Positions 17,296 to 25,883 of a DNA stretch of 64,000 bases are shown here, one piece after another. Numbering within the stretch: the stretch's first letter is position 1; each line of letters begins with the position of its first letter. Where the stretch lies: positions 59,784 to 123,783 of the forward strand of contig JAAVHP010000007.1 in assembly GCA_014799665.1 (NCBI GenBank), written 5' to 3'. The notes beneath the pieces are model-generated. The model ran no database searches. It was given only the letters and a program-made list of their open reading frames with translations, and was not told the origin of the DNA. The stretch is from Clostridiales bacterium. GTDB taxonomy: Bacteria > Bacillota > Clostridia > Christensenellales > Pumilibacteraceae. The translations under genes and the position numbers were made by a program.

Positions 17296-17374
17296 CAGGG
17301 TACATTGATCGACCGCTTCGAGGTCATCGATCGAATTATCGGTAATTTCTAATTTAATATTAATATTATAACGA

Positions 17375-17403
17375 TTGATTTTTTAATTCGATTGATATAT
17401 AAT
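17375..17403 (+). promoter_or_regulatory. Sigma-A promoter of holA, predicted near-leaderless
   Basis: TTGATT (17375-17380), 17 bp, TATAAT (17398-17403). Predicted +1 is at 17410, one base before the holA ATG; no Shine-Dalgarno site. Confidence 0.7.
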
Positions 17404-17410
17404 ATATGCA

Positions 17411-18361
17411 ATGGAATTCGTCGAGTTAAAAAAGCATTTAAAAGCTCAGAAGCCCAATGCGTGTTATGCGTGCTTCGGCGAGGACGATTTTGTGATCGAC
17501 CGCGCCGTAACGCTGCTGTGCTCGCTTGCGGGCGAGCCCAAGCCGTTTAACCTCGTCGACAAAGAATTTTCGTCGGGGCGCGAGCTTACCGACGAGCTTA
17601 TGCAGCTTCCGTTCATGAGCGATTATCGCGTGGTCGTTGCGCGCGGTAAGGTCGATACGGCGGCGGTCGAGGAATACTTAAAGCGCCCCAATCCCACGAC
17701 GGTGCTCGTTTTAACGTACTACGTAGTTCACGACAGCTGGAACAGATCGCCTACGTTAGCGCTCCCCACGGGTGCGACGCCCGTCGATTGTAACAGGCTG
17801 CCGCTCAATCAAGTTACGGCGTTCGTAAAAGCGCTCGCACAGCGCACGCAGACGACTATCGACGACAGGACAATACAGCTGCTTTGCGACCGTTGCGGCG
17901 GATACATGACGCGCATCAATGCCGAAACGCAAAAGCTCACACTTCTTCGCGCGGGCGGCACGATAACTGCGGACGACGTTGCGGAAAACGTTAAGCCCGA
18001 TACCGAGTTCGTAGTGTTCGAGCTGTGCGACTGCTTGCTTGCGGGAAAAACGGCGCGCGCTCTCGAAGTTGTGGACGGCATGAATAAGAATAACGATCTT
18101 GTTGCGGCGTTCACGCTTATATACAACAGGTTTAGAAAGCTGTTTGCGGCGGCGGTCGATCCCGACGGCTTGGCGGGGCTGGGCGTAAAACCGTTTCAGG
18201 TACAGAAGCTTAAAGCCGAGAGCTCGCGCTTTTCCAAGGCGCGGTTAAAAAGCTTGCTCGATATGCTTGCTGCGGCGGACACTGCGTACAAGACGGGTGC
18301 AATGAATATTTACGACGCGCTCACTTGCTTCGTGGCGCAAGCCTCGTACGGAATAAAATAA
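17411..18361 (+). CDS. holA: DNA polymerase III delta subunit
   Basis: Clamp-loader subunit that opens the sliding clamp. 316 residues, with the N-terminal strand-turn ACYACFGEDDFVIDRAV typical of HolA (degenerate Walker A region), a middle AAA+ lid with LCDRCGGYMTRINAETQKL, and the C-terminal collar domain (FELCDCLLAGKTARALEVVDGM onward). Its consensus promoter starts transcription on or next to the ATG, so translation is probably leaderless. Confidence 0.9.
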   Translation: MEFVELKKHLKAQKPNACYACFGEDDFVIDRAVTLLCSLAGEPKPFNLVDKEFSSGRELTDELMQLPFMSDYRVVVARGKVDTAAVEEYLKRPNPTTVLVLTYYVVHDSWNRSPTLALPTGATPVDCNRLPLNQVTAFVKALAQRTQTTIDDRTIQLLCDRCGGYMTRINAETQKLTLLRAGGTITADDVAENVKPDTEFVVFELCDCLLAGKTARALEVVDGMNKNNDLVAAFTLIYNRFRKLFAAAVDPDGLAGLGVKPFQVQKLKAESSRFSKARLKSLLDMLAAADTAYKTGAMNIYDALTCFVAQASYGIK

Positions 18362-18394
18362 CGGACACAACCTACCCATTTAAAGAGGTGAGAA

Positions 18395-18931
18395 TTGATT
18401 AATATAGCAAAAAAGAAATTGCCGTTTTGGGCGATCACGATCATACTATATTTGAGTTATTGCTTGATGAATTGGTACGTAATGCGCGGAAGCCTTGCGT
18501 ACTACGGTCAGCAGTACGGGTTGCCGAGCGCGTTGTGTAACGATGCGGTGGCGTTCTTTTTGGCGGGGCTGGTGCCGTTTGTGCTGTTCGAGCTGTTTGC
18601 TACGGCGTTCCGCTCTATATCGCTTAAAACGGGCGGCGACGTCGCTTCGCTTAGGTACGGGCTGACGCTTACTCTTATTGCTACTAACGTTTTGCTGTTT
18701 CTGTTAAAGTTTATCTATATTGCCGTACCGCTTTACGCGTCGGTAATAAACGTAATACTCGATCCCGTTATCACCGTCGGCGCGGTCGCGCTGTATATGT
18801 GGTACGCCTTCTATCAGGAGTATATCGATAAAACGCGCTACCGTATAGCACTTACGCAGGTAATGACGCTCTTTTGCGTCGTTTACGGACTTCTTGCGCT
18901 TCTTAACATATTCTTGTCGGTTGCGGGCTAA
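18395..18931 (+). CDS. Four-helix membrane protein, unknown
   Basis: A 178-residue protein with hydrophobic segments at about 10-32, 50-75, 92-118 and 125-175 (possibly two helices). No family recognised. TTG start at 18395 follows AAAGAGGTGAG. It lies between holA and an M28-like lipoprotein, with 14 bases to the latter, so these two are likely co-transcribed. Confidence 0.65.
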   Translation: MINIAKKKLPFWAITIILYLSYCLMNWYVMRGSLAYYGQQYGLPSALCNDAVAFFLAGLVPFVLFELFATAFRSISLKTGGDVASLRYGLTLTLIATNVLLFLLKFIYIAVPLYASVINVILDPVITVGAVALYMWYAFYQEYIDKTRYRIALTQVMTLFCVVYGLLALLNIFLSVAG

Positions 18932-18945
18932 GGAGGGCAAAAGCG

Positions 18946-20649
18946 GTGAAGAAATTATTTAAGCTTATAACGTTAATAGTTTGCGTGGTAATAGCTCTGT
19001 TCTCCTTTGTAGCTTGCTCGGACTACGGTGCGCCCGTAGACGAAGCAAACGATCCAAGCTACGCCGTCGCGCCCGAACGCATGGAAAGGATACTCGAAAG
19101 CTTTTTGACGGGGCACGAGGATAGGACGACCTTTACCGAACACGAAGCTGTCGCCGCCGAGTATTTGCAATCGGTGCTCACGGCGGACTACGGCTATGAT
19201 GACGTTGAGATCGTCGAGTTCAAAACGATCGAGGGCGAGCTTGTCAATCTTAAAAGCCAAAACGTAGTAGCTACGTACAGGGCGGCTAACCGCGACGAAA
19301 ACACCAAGAATATAGTGCTCGGCGCGTACTACGACAATAGATATTCGCAGGCGTATGCCAACGCGTCGACGTTCCGTTCGGAAGCGGCGCTTACCAACGG
19401 AACGGGCGTAGCGACACTTCTCGGCATTGCGTCGTATCTCACTATGTACGAAGTTGAGCTCGACTTTGACGTGACGATAGTCTTTTTCGGCGCGGGCTTT
19501 ATCACGGACGCGGGCGCGCGCGAGTTCTACAACGATTATCTTACGGGCGAGCTCAGAGCACGTACAGTGCTTATGACCGAGTTTCAGCGCATAGGCGGCG
19601 ACCATATCTACGCCTACACCGACGCACGCGACAATAAGCGCGAAAGCGTTTTGACCGATATTTCGAAAGCCAACGGACTCGATATTTATAAAGTCACGTC
19701 CAAATCGCCGCAGATAACCAGCGCGTACGCGCTCGACGGCATTCCGTACTATCAGTGGGCGCACAGCGGAATGTTCACGTGCTTCCACGACGGCGGCATA
19801 CCGATTATCAATATCGTAGGCGCGAGCTGGGACGGAATGGATCTTACCGACCGCGAGGGCGTGGAGCATGATAACGTGTCTTTCAGCGGCTACGACGACC
19901 TTAAAACTCTTGCGGCGAACTATCCCGACTACGGCGAAAAGATGGCGGCGGCAGCCACGCTTATGATTCGCGCAATGGAGAGCGACGAGTTTTTGCCCGC
20001 ACTTATAGACGACCGAGCGAATTTCCCCGATACGATCGTTTTGAACAAGCTGTGGATATGGGCGCTTATCGTTTTCGTCGTAATGGCGGTTGTGTTGATA
20101 GCGGTAACGTTTATTGCCGCACACCTTGCCAAGAAATATCCCGTTGTGGCGCCGAAACCTCCGCGCATGAAAATGGCGGTGTTCGGCATGGACTACGAGG
20201 ACAAGAACGACGCGGACGTGTTCATTGATTTTAAGAACACGGCGGATCAGGAAATATTCCCCGGGATACCGAACAACGATCCCAAGCCCCGCGACGTTAT
20301 CGACGATATTTTTCCGTCCATATTCGGCGCGACCGTCGACAGGCAAGCGACTAAGCAAAAGCCCGACGATGATGATACGGTAGTCGTCGAGAAGAAAGAT
20401 ATAGAAGAAGTCAAGGAAGAACCCAAGACCGAGCCTGCGCCCGAAGCAAACGAAACGGCGGGCGAGCAAGCAGTGGCGGAAGAACAACCGAATCCCGAAA
20501 CGGACGAACCTACCGCCGCGCCGCAAAAGCCGATAACGGTCGAGCACAAGCCGATCAAGCGCAAGACGGTATCTGCGGGCAAGTCGAGTTCAGCCGGAAA
20601 AAAGACCGCTGCCAAAAAGGATAGCGGGGAAGACGGCGAGAGCAAATAA
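18946..20649 (+). CDS. Membrane-anchored M28-like protein, probably inactive peptidase
   Basis: 567 residues, GTG start behind GGAGG. A lipoprotein-type signal (LFSFVACSD, Cys24) leads to an extracytoplasmic domain resembling M28 aminopeptidases (about 40-360): TEHEAVAAEYLQSVL, NIVLGAYYDNR, FRSEAALTNGTGVATLLGIA, VTIVFFGAGF, and a late HSGMFTCFHDGGIPIINI. The zinc ligands look degenerate: GAHYDS is GAYYDN, and the usual D-x-ASG is TNGTG. A membrane helix at about 368-390 is followed by a long acidic/Pro-rich then Lys-rich cytoplasmic tail. So this is probably a two-anchor scaffold or binding protein rather than a protease. Confidence 0.65.
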   Translation: MKKLFKLITLIVCVVIALFSFVACSDYGAPVDEANDPSYAVAPERMERILESFLTGHEDRTTFTEHEAVAAEYLQSVLTADYGYDDVEIVEFKTIEGELVNLKSQNVVATYRAANRDENTKNIVLGAYYDNRYSQAYANASTFRSEAALTNGTGVATLLGIASYLTMYEVELDFDVTIVFFGAGFITDAGAREFYNDYLTGELRARTVLMTEFQRIGGDHIYAYTDARDNKRESVLTDISKANGLDIYKVTSKSPQITSAYALDGIPYYQWAHSGMFTCFHDGGIPIINIVGASWDGMDLTDREGVEHDNVSFSGYDDLKTLAANYPDYGEKMAAAATLMIRAMESDEFLPALIDDRANFPDTIVLNKLWIWALIVFVVMAVVLIAVTFIAAHLAKKYPVVAPKPPRMKMAVFGMDYEDKNDADVFIDFKNTADQEIFPGIPNNDPKPRDVIDDIFPSIFGATVDRQATKQKPDDDDTVVVEKKDIEEVKEEPKTEPAPEANETAGEQAVAEEQPNPETDEPTAAPQKPITVEHKPIKRKTVSAGKSSSAGKKTAAKKDSGEDGESK

Positions 20650-20660
20650 AAGCAACGAAA

Positions 20661-20699
20661 AAGGCGTTACACCGATCATAGTGTAACGCCTTATTTTTT
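20661..20699. terminator. Bidirectional terminator
   Basis: AAGGCGTTACAC (20661-20672) pairs perfectly with GTGTAACGCCTT (20681-20692), with A-run before and TTATTTTTT after, between convergent genes. Confidence 0.85.
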
Positions 20700-20710
20700 G
20701 TTTTGGTTTA

Positions 20711-21193
20711 TCAGCTGAACCAACCGCTTATCGTCGTACCCATGTTTGTAAAGAACTGAGTAATACCGAACTTGTACATCATGTCAGACATGACGGTCAC
20801 GAAGTTGAATTTATCTACGACGAGGAAGCACCAGAGAATAACTACCGCAAGCGTCGCCACGATGAGTATAAGCACGTTCAACAAACAGCTGCGCACGTTA
20901 ATGGGGTTGCGCAGTTTTTTAAGACGGTTATTGGGATCGTTGCTTTCCTTGATGGCTTGCTCAATCTGCGCCGCGGTCATTTGCTCGGGCGACATATTGG
21001 CAAGCGTCATCTCCGTCGTAGTTGTAGTGGTGGTCTGTACGCCGTTTACGGTCGTGCCGCCCTGAGAGGTAGCTCCGCTTGCCGCGGCGTCGGGCGCCGC
21101 GCCTTTCTTATTCTTTTTGTCTTTCTTTTCCTTGCCCTTTTTGTCCGCGGCGGGTGCTGCGGCTTCGGGTTTGGTTTTGTCTTTCTTTGCCAT
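20711..21193 (-). CDS. Lys/Ala-rich protein with one membrane helix
   Basis: A 160-residue protein: a lysine/alanine-rich cytoplasmic head (1-50, many KKDK repeats), a threonine tract (TTTTTTTEMT), a short charged helix (SPEQMTAAQIEQAIKESN), one membrane helix at about 105-128 (LLNVLILIVATLAVVILWCF) and a short outer tail. No family recognised. It is transcribed toward the M28-like gene and shares its terminator. Confidence 0.55.
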   Translation of the reverse strand: MAKKDKTKPEAAAPAADKKGKEKKDKKNKKGAAPDAAASGATSQGGTTVNGVQTTTTTTTEMTLANMSPEQMTAAQIEQAIKESNDPNNRLKKLRNPINVRSCLLNVLILIVATLAVVILWCFLVVDKFNFVTVMSDMMYKFGITQFFTNMGTTISGWFS

Positions 21194-21356
21194 ATAAACC
21201 TCGAATACCCAATGGTATGAGAATATTCCTATATAGTATATAGCATATTTACAAAAAAATCAAGCGGTTTTTGAAATTAATATGCAATTTATATCACATA
21301 ATATTAGTTATCGGGTATAAAAAATCAAAAAATACCCGAAATCTTGTTCAAAACAA

Positions 21357-21385
21357 TTGAAAAGAAAATAAGTTTGTTATATAAT
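21357..21385 (+). promoter_or_regulatory. Sigma-A promoter of cdaA
   Basis: TTGAAA (21357-21362), 17 bp, TATAAT (21380-21385); leader of about 28 bases to the ATG. Confidence 0.7.
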
Positions 21386-21419
21386 AGAATAGCAAAGTAA
21401 TATTTTTGGGTGCTTGGCT

Positions 21420-22259
21420 ATGGATTTTCTGCAAACCGTATATGATAAGATGGTTGATAAGCCGTGGGCGTGCGCGATAGATATCGTCTTGACCGCACTG
21501 CTTATTTACGGGTTGATCGTCTTTTTGCAAAAGAACAATGCGAAACGGCTAACGTTTTTTATTCTTGCGTTCGTCGTCGTCGGCATAGTGCTTTCGTCCG
21601 AGCTCGTCGGGCTTACCGTTTTGGGCTCCATATTCAGGTACAGTATAATAATAGTGATTGCGTTGGTGCTGCTGCTTTTTCCTGCGGAAACAAAGCGCGG
21701 ACTGCTTAAACTCGCTTCGCCGCGCGACACGCACGAGGCGTATACCACGGCTTACGACGTTTCGGACGAGGAGCTTCACGCTTGTATCAACGATATAGTT
21801 CGCGCCGCGCAGAATATGTCCAAAAAGAACGTAGGCGCGCTTATAATCATATCCAACCAGAATATGCCCGAGCATATTATAGACTCGGGTACCAAGCTCG
21901 ACGCGGTGCTGTCGTGCGCGCTGTTAGAGAGTATTTTTAATACCAAAGGTCCGCTTCACGACGGCGCGGTATTCGTCCGCGGCAACCGTATCGTGGCGGC
22001 GGGGTGCTTCCTTCCGCTCTCGCAGTCCAATTCTATTGACAAAGAGCTCGGGACGCGTCACCGTGCGGGAATAGGCGTGAGCGAAAACTACAACGTGCTC
22101 ACTGTCATTTGCTCGGAGGAAACGGGCGTTATTTCGATAGCGCAGCACGGCGAGCTGTCGCGCTACTACGATCCGCAAATGCTCACAGACAAGCTTGAAC
22201 AAACCTACGGCTTGCAAGCAACGCCCGCAGGCAAGGGCAAGCGCAAGCACAAGAATTAA
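21420..22259 (+). CDS. cdaA: Diadenylate cyclase CdaA
   Basis: Makes cyclic di-AMP from two ATP. The 279-residue protein has three N-terminal membrane helices (about 15-100) and a cytoplasmic DAC domain with both catalytic motifs intact: D181-G182-A183 (in LHDGAVF) and R213-H214-R215 (in GTRHRAGIG). ATG 21420 is preferred to the TTG six bases upstream. The usual regulator gene cdaR should follow; instead there is a 46-codon gene with only its membrane segment. glmM is absent from the locus. Confidence 0.95.
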   Translation: MDFLQTVYDKMVDKPWACAIDIVLTALLIYGLIVFLQKNNAKRLTFFILAFVVVGIVLSSELVGLTVLGSIFRYSIIIVIALVLLLFPAETKRGLLKLASPRDTHEAYTTAYDVSDEELHACINDIVRAAQNMSKKNVGALIIISNQNMPEHIIDSGTKLDAVLSCALLESIFNTKGPLHDGAVFVRGNRIVAAGCFLPLSQSNSIDKELGTRHRAGIGVSENYNVLTVICSEETGVISIAQHGELSRYYDPQMLTDKLEQTYGLQATPAGKGKRKHKN

Positions 22260-22272
22260 CGAGGTGTCGATC

Positions 22273-22413
22273 ATGAAAGATAATCAAGAAAAGAAAGAAC
22301 CCGAAAAGAAGCCTTCGGTTTTCAAAAAAATATTCGTACACAATATCGGGTGGAAGCTGTTTGCGTTGGGCGCGGCCATTGTAATATGGGTGCTCTCGGC
22401 AGGGTTGCTGTAA
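22273..22413 (+). CDS. Short CdaR (YbbR)-like protein, membrane segment only
   Basis: A 46-residue protein directly after cdaA with a good ribosome site (GAGGTG, six bases before ATG). It consists of a charged head (KDNQEKKEPEKKPSVFKK) and one helix (NIGWKLFALGAAIVIWVLSA), which is how CdaR/YbbR proteins begin. Normal CdaR continues with several YbbR domains outside the cell (over 300 residues in total); here the gene stops after the helix and a terminator follows 32 bases on, with no YbbR domain remnant in between. Confidence 0.65.
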   Translation: MKDNQEKKEPEKKPSVFKKIFVHNIGWKLFALGAAIVIWVLSAGLL

Positions 22414-22445
22414 TTGCGGCATGCCGAAAGCATTATAGGTCCTTT

Positions 22446-22480
22446 AAGCACTCGAACTGACATACGAGTGCTTTATTTTT
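22446..22480 (+). terminator. Terminator of the cdaA operon
   Basis: AAGCACTCG (22446-22454) pairs with CGAGTGCTT (22465-22473), then TTATTTTT. Confidence 0.85.
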
Positions 22481-22501
22481 GAATTAGTAATTAGGAATTA
22501 A
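22481..22501. repeat. 21-bp AT-rich repeat, copy 2
   Basis: Identical to 11098-11118. The following bases to about 22550 hold a CCCCGAAGGGG hairpin and a partly inverted copy (TAATTCTTAATT), giving a MITE-like look. Confidence 0.55.
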
Positions 22502-22602
22502 AAAGAATAAAATCAATCACCCCGAAGGGGTCAATAATTCTTAATTAATTAAAATCACTCTCATTCGCAAAGGCGAATATATAATATACGGAGCTACGGT
22601 AG

Positions 22603-23916
22603 ATGAAAGCGGTCAAATTCGGCGGAACATCCATGTCTACTGCGGAGAGTATTCTTCGCGTTGCGGACATAATCAAAAAGGACTCGGAACGGCGGTTCGT
22701 CGTCGTGTCTGCGCCCGGCAAAGCGAACGGCGATGATAAAGTAACCGATATGCTCGTATCGGTGTACGATACCGCGCCGCTTGACAGGGTAGACGCTTTT
22801 GCGCCTGTTCGTGAGCGGTTCGAGCGCATTGTTAATGGCTGCGGACTGCTGAACGGTTTTCTCAAAGCCGAGCTTGACGAGATTTCGTCTAATCTGTCGT
22901 CGGGCACGCGCGAATATATAGTCTCGCGTGGCGAGTACCTCAGCGCCAAGATCTTGGCGGCGCTTCTCGATTACGAGTTTGTGGACGCCACCGAGCTAAT
23001 CAAGTTCAGTGGTACGACATATGACGACGCGTACACCGATACGGTGTGCCGTCTTGCGCTTAAAGGTAAGCGCGCGGCGGTCATACCGGGTTTTTACGGT
23101 GCGAACCAGACGGGCAGTGTGGTAACGTTCTCGCGCGGAGGCTCCGACGTGAGCGGCGCGATCGTTGCACGTGCTATCGGGGCATCTGTGTACGAGAACT
23201 TTACGGACGTGGACGGGTTCATGACCTGCGATCCGCGCAACGTTCCGCACGCATCGGTTATAGACGTTATCACATATAAAGAGCTACGCGAGCTTGCGTA
23301 CATGGGTGCGAACGTTTTGCACCCCGAAAGCATATTCCCCGTACGCGCAGCGAACATACCGATACATATACTGAACACGTTCAACCCGAACGCCACGGGA
23401 ACTAAGATAGTGCCAACGGAGGAGTTTTTGAGCGGAAAGTATACGCGCGCAAAAAAGATGCCGATAACCGCCATAGCGGGTAAGCAGCATTTCTTTTCAC
23501 TCCACCTCGACAAGTCCATGATGAACGCCGAGGTTGGGTTCATGCGGCGTGTGCTCAGTTGTTTCGAAAGGTTCAACGTTTCCGTCGAGCATATCCCGAC
23601 GGGCATAGATACGATAACCGTCGTTTTCTCAGCGGTGGATAGGCCTACCGTCAACGCGCTCATAGAAGCGATCAAAGCCGAGGTAAAGCCCGATCATATC
23701 TCACTCACTACCGACGTCGCGCTCATCGCAATTGTCGGTCACGGCATGAAGTCGCGTCCCGGTACCGCCGCGCGCGCAATAAACAGACTGTCTAACGCCG
23801 ATATTAACATCAGAATGATAGACCAAGGCGCGAGCGAGATCAATATTATATTGGGCGTGTCAGACGAAGATTTCGGCAGGGCATTACGCGCTTTAAATGG
23901 TGAATTTGAAGTATAA
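22603..23916 (+). CDS. Aspartate kinase
   Basis: First step of the aspartate family pathway (lysine, threonine, methionine, diaminopimelate). In 437 residues the N-terminal kinase domain starts with VKFGGTSMS and carries the SRGGSDVSGAIVARAIGA block near 183-200; two ACT domains follow from about 300 (LIAIVGHGMKSRPGTAARAI...DINIRMIDQGASEINIILGV), implying amino-acid feedback. Monocistronic by its surroundings: terminator upstream and rplU promoter downstream. No lysine riboswitch was found in the 100-base leader. Confidence 0.93.
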   Translation: MKAVKFGGTSMSTAESILRVADIIKKDSERRFVVVSAPGKANGDDKVTDMLVSVYDTAPLDRVDAFAPVRERFERIVNGCGLLNGFLKAELDEISSNLSSGTREYIVSRGEYLSAKILAALLDYEFVDATELIKFSGTTYDDAYTDTVCRLALKGKRAAVIPGFYGANQTGSVVTFSRGGSDVSGAIVARAIGASVYENFTDVDGFMTCDPRNVPHASVIDVITYKELRELAYMGANVLHPESIFPVRAANIPIHILNTFNPNATGTKIVPTEEFLSGKYTRAKKMPITAIAGKQHFFSLHLDKSMMNAEVGFMRRVLSCFERFNVSVEHIPTGIDTITVVFSAVDRPTVNALIEAIKAEVKPDHISLTTDVALIAIVGHGMKSRPGTAARAINRLSNADINIRMIDQGASEINIILGVSDEDFGRALRALNGEFEV

Positions 23917-23954
23917 TATTATATGCGCAATTAAGAATTACGCATTATATTTGC

Positions 23955-23983
23955 TTGACAAGGGTATTGCAATATGGTATAAT
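23955..23983 (+). promoter_or_regulatory. Sigma-A promoter of rplU-prp-rpmA
   Basis: Perfect TTGACA (23955-23960), 17 bp, perfect TATAAT (23978-23983). The 80-base leader before rplU has short GC-rich inverted parts (AGGCTTGTCCT, CCCCGACGG) and could be an L21-type autoregulatory leader; that last point is inference. Confidence 0.8.
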
Positions 23984-24063
23984 TTTTTACGAACCGCACG
24001 AAAAGGGTTTTTAATTAGGCTTGTCCTAAACCCCGACGGCGAATACTAAACGGAGGTTATACT

Positions 24064-24366
24064 ATGTTTGCGATTATCGAAACGGGCGGCAGGCAGTACC
24101 GCGTCAGCGTAGGCGACGTTCTCGACGTAGAGCGTTTGAACGCTGAGGAGGGCGCTACCGTCAACCTTAAAGTGCTCATGACGGGCGAGGGTGAAACCGT
24201 CGTCGCGGGCAAGGAAGCGGAAGGCAAGACGGTCACCGCTACCGTGCTCAAACAGATCAAGGCGCCTAAGGTTGTTGTTTTCAAGTACAAAGCTAAAAAG
24301 AACGTACGCAAAAAACAAGGTCACCGTCAAAACTACACGCGCATTAAAATCGACGGTATTGCATGA
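24064..24366 (+). CDS. rplU: 50S ribosomal protein L21
   Basis: Large-subunit protein binding 23S rRNA. 100 residues, opening MFAIIETGGRQYRVSVGDVL, with the conserved basic end KRQGHRQ-type segment (KKQGHRQNYTRIKI). Its stop overlaps the start of prp by four bases. First gene of the conserved Firmicutes rplU-prp-rpmA operon. Confidence 0.97.
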   Translation: MFAIIETGGRQYRVSVGDVLDVERLNAEEGATVNLKVLMTGEGETVVAGKEAEGKTVTATVLKQIKAPKVVVFKYKAKKNVRKKQGHRQNYTRIKIDGIA

Positions 24367-24680
24367 TAACCGTTACGCTGTTTAGAGAAAGCGGCAGTGT
24401 AGTAAAGGTTCGTGCGAGCGGACACAGCGGGTTAGGCGAACACGGTCAAGATATTCTTTGCGCGGCGGTATCCACGTTGGTGCAGACTGCATATCTCGCG
24501 ATAGCCGATATAACGAGCGAGCTTAGGTTTAAGCGCGATGATAAAACGGGTTTATTCGAGTTCGACGTGCCGCAGGTTCAAGACAAGCACGATATAGACG
24601 TAATCATACGCGCCATGTGCGTTGGATTACGCGACTTAGTCAGCGGTTATCCGCAAAATCTCAAATTGGAGGAAGCATAA
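24363..24680 (+). CDS. prp: Ribosomal-processing cysteine protease Prp
   Basis: Removes the N-terminal extension of L27. In 105 residues the catalytic His is in SGHSGLGE (H21) and the Cys in DILCAAVSTL (C34). The start overlaps rplU and the stop is three bases before rpmA, whose product carries a matching cleavage site. Essential in Firmicutes that have extended L27. Confidence 0.93.
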   Translation: MITVTLFRESGSVVKVRASGHSGLGEHGQDILCAAVSTLVQTAYLAIADITSELRFKRDDKTGLFEFDVPQVQDKHDIDVIIRAMCVGLRDLVSGYPQNLKLEEA

Positions 24681-24683
24681 ACT

Positions 24684-24962
24684 ATGTTTATTAATATTCA
24701 GTTATTCGCTCACAAAAAGGGCGGCGGTTCTACCAAGAACGGCAGAGACAGTAATGCGCAGCGCCTCGGCGTAAAACGTTCGGACGGTCAGTTCGTATTG
24801 GCGGGCAATATCCTTATCCGTCAGCGCGGCACTAAGGTCCATCCCGGCGAGAACGTAGGTCGCGGCGGCGACGATACGTTGTTTGCGCTTGTCGACGGCA
24901 AAGTCAAGTTCGAGGACAAGAAGAACCGCAAACAGGTAAGCGTTTATCCCGTAGCGCAGTAA
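24684..24962 (+). CDS. rpmA: 50S ribosomal protein L27 (with Prp-cleaved extension)
   Basis: Peptidyl-transferase-centre protein. 92 residues; the extension MFINIQLFA before HKKGGGSTKNGRDS is the Firmicutes-type pro-sequence cut by Prp just after the F-A. The rest matches L27 (LGVKRSDGQFVLAGNILIRQRGTKVHPG). Confidence 0.97.
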   Translation: MFINIQLFAHKKGGGSTKNGRDSNAQRLGVKRSDGQFVLAGNILIRQRGTKVHPGENVGRGGDDTLFALVDGKVKFEDKKNRKQVSVYPVAQ

Positions 24963-25004
24963 ATTGTCTTTAGACACATAATCGGAAATACAACAATGAT
25001 GTTA

Positions 25005-25035
25005 AAAGGGCTATGATATTATATGCCCTTTTTTC
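25005..25035 (+). terminator. Terminator of the rplU operon
   Basis: AAAAGGGC and GCCCTTTT with a further AT stem, ending in six T. Confidence 0.8.
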
Positions 25036-25053
25036 GTAGCAAGAGGTCAAAAA

Positions 25054-25851
25054 ATGTACAAGACCGAACAGGGACGGATAATAGTAAAGGCGAGTGAGCT
25101 CGACGTAAAGGCTACGCTTGAATGTGGGCAAATTTTCAGGTTCGAAAAAACGGCGGAAGGTTATAAAGTCAAGTCGGGCGCGCATACGTGCAGTATACAC
25201 GATTCTGGGGACAGCGTTATTATTGAAACCTCGTCCGTCGATTATTTCGTCAACTTTTTTAATCTCGATCGCGACGTAAACCGTGCCAAGCGCGAGCTTG
25301 CGCGTTTTCCCGAGCTTAAAGAACCGCTCAATTGCTGTGGCGCGCTCAGAATATTGCATCAGCCGCTGTTCGAAACGATAATTTCGTTCATTATTTCGGC
25401 TAACAACAATATCCCGCGCATAAAATCGATCATCAACCGTTTGTGCGATATTTTCGGCAACGAGTTTCCCACGCCGCAACAGCTCGCGGACCTGCCCGTA
25501 AGAGAGCTCGACGCTATCGGCTGCGGCTTCCGCTCCAAGTATATACATAACACCGCCGTCACCTGCGCCACGACCGATATACTCAACCGCTTGTACTCGG
25601 CGCGCACCGTGGACGCGCAAAAAATGCTCGTGTCTCTGTCTGGCGTCGGTCCTAAGATCGCAGACTGCGTTATGCTGTTCGCGCTCGGCAGGCTCGAAGT
25701 TTTCCCGGTAGATACGTGGATACTCAAAACTCAGCGTATCGGCAATGAGAGCGAGGCTCAGGTGCGCGTAAGGCTCATGGATAGGTACGGCGCATACGCG
25801 GGCTACGCGCAGCAGGTGATTTACTACTACAATGCCATTCTTAAAAAATAA
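25054..25851 (+). CDS. ogg: 8-oxoguanine DNA glycosylase (OGG family)
   Basis: Removes 8-oxoguanine from DNA and cuts the strand by beta-elimination. 265 residues: an N-terminal TBP-like domain, then the HhH-GPD domain with SLSGVGPKIADC, where K201 is the catalytic lysine, and FPVDTWILK, where D220 is the conserved aspartate. The motif ISFIISANNNIPRIK near 110-125 is typical of bacterial OGG1. Likely monocistronic or with the NfeD gene 32 bases on. Confidence 0.92.
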   Translation: MYKTEQGRIIVKASELDVKATLECGQIFRFEKTAEGYKVKSGAHTCSIHDSGDSVIIETSSVDYFVNFFNLDRDVNRAKRELARFPELKEPLNCCGALRILHQPLFETIISFIISANNNIPRIKSIINRLCDIFGNEFPTPQQLADLPVRELDAIGCGFRSKYIHNTAVTCATTDILNRLYSARTVDAQKMLVSLSGVGPKIADCVMLFALGRLEVFPVDTWILKTQRIGNESEAQVRVRLMDRYGAYAGYAQQVIYYYNAILKK

Positions 25852-25883
25852 AAGCAGTTTAAACATTCCCGATTGGAGAAATC

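Noticed and set aside
22502..22602. Lysine riboswitch before the aspartate kinase
   Set aside because: The gap holds only the AT-rich repeat remnant, a short CCCCGAAGGGG hairpin and a TTCGC/GCGAA palindrome; far too short and no lysine-aptamer core.
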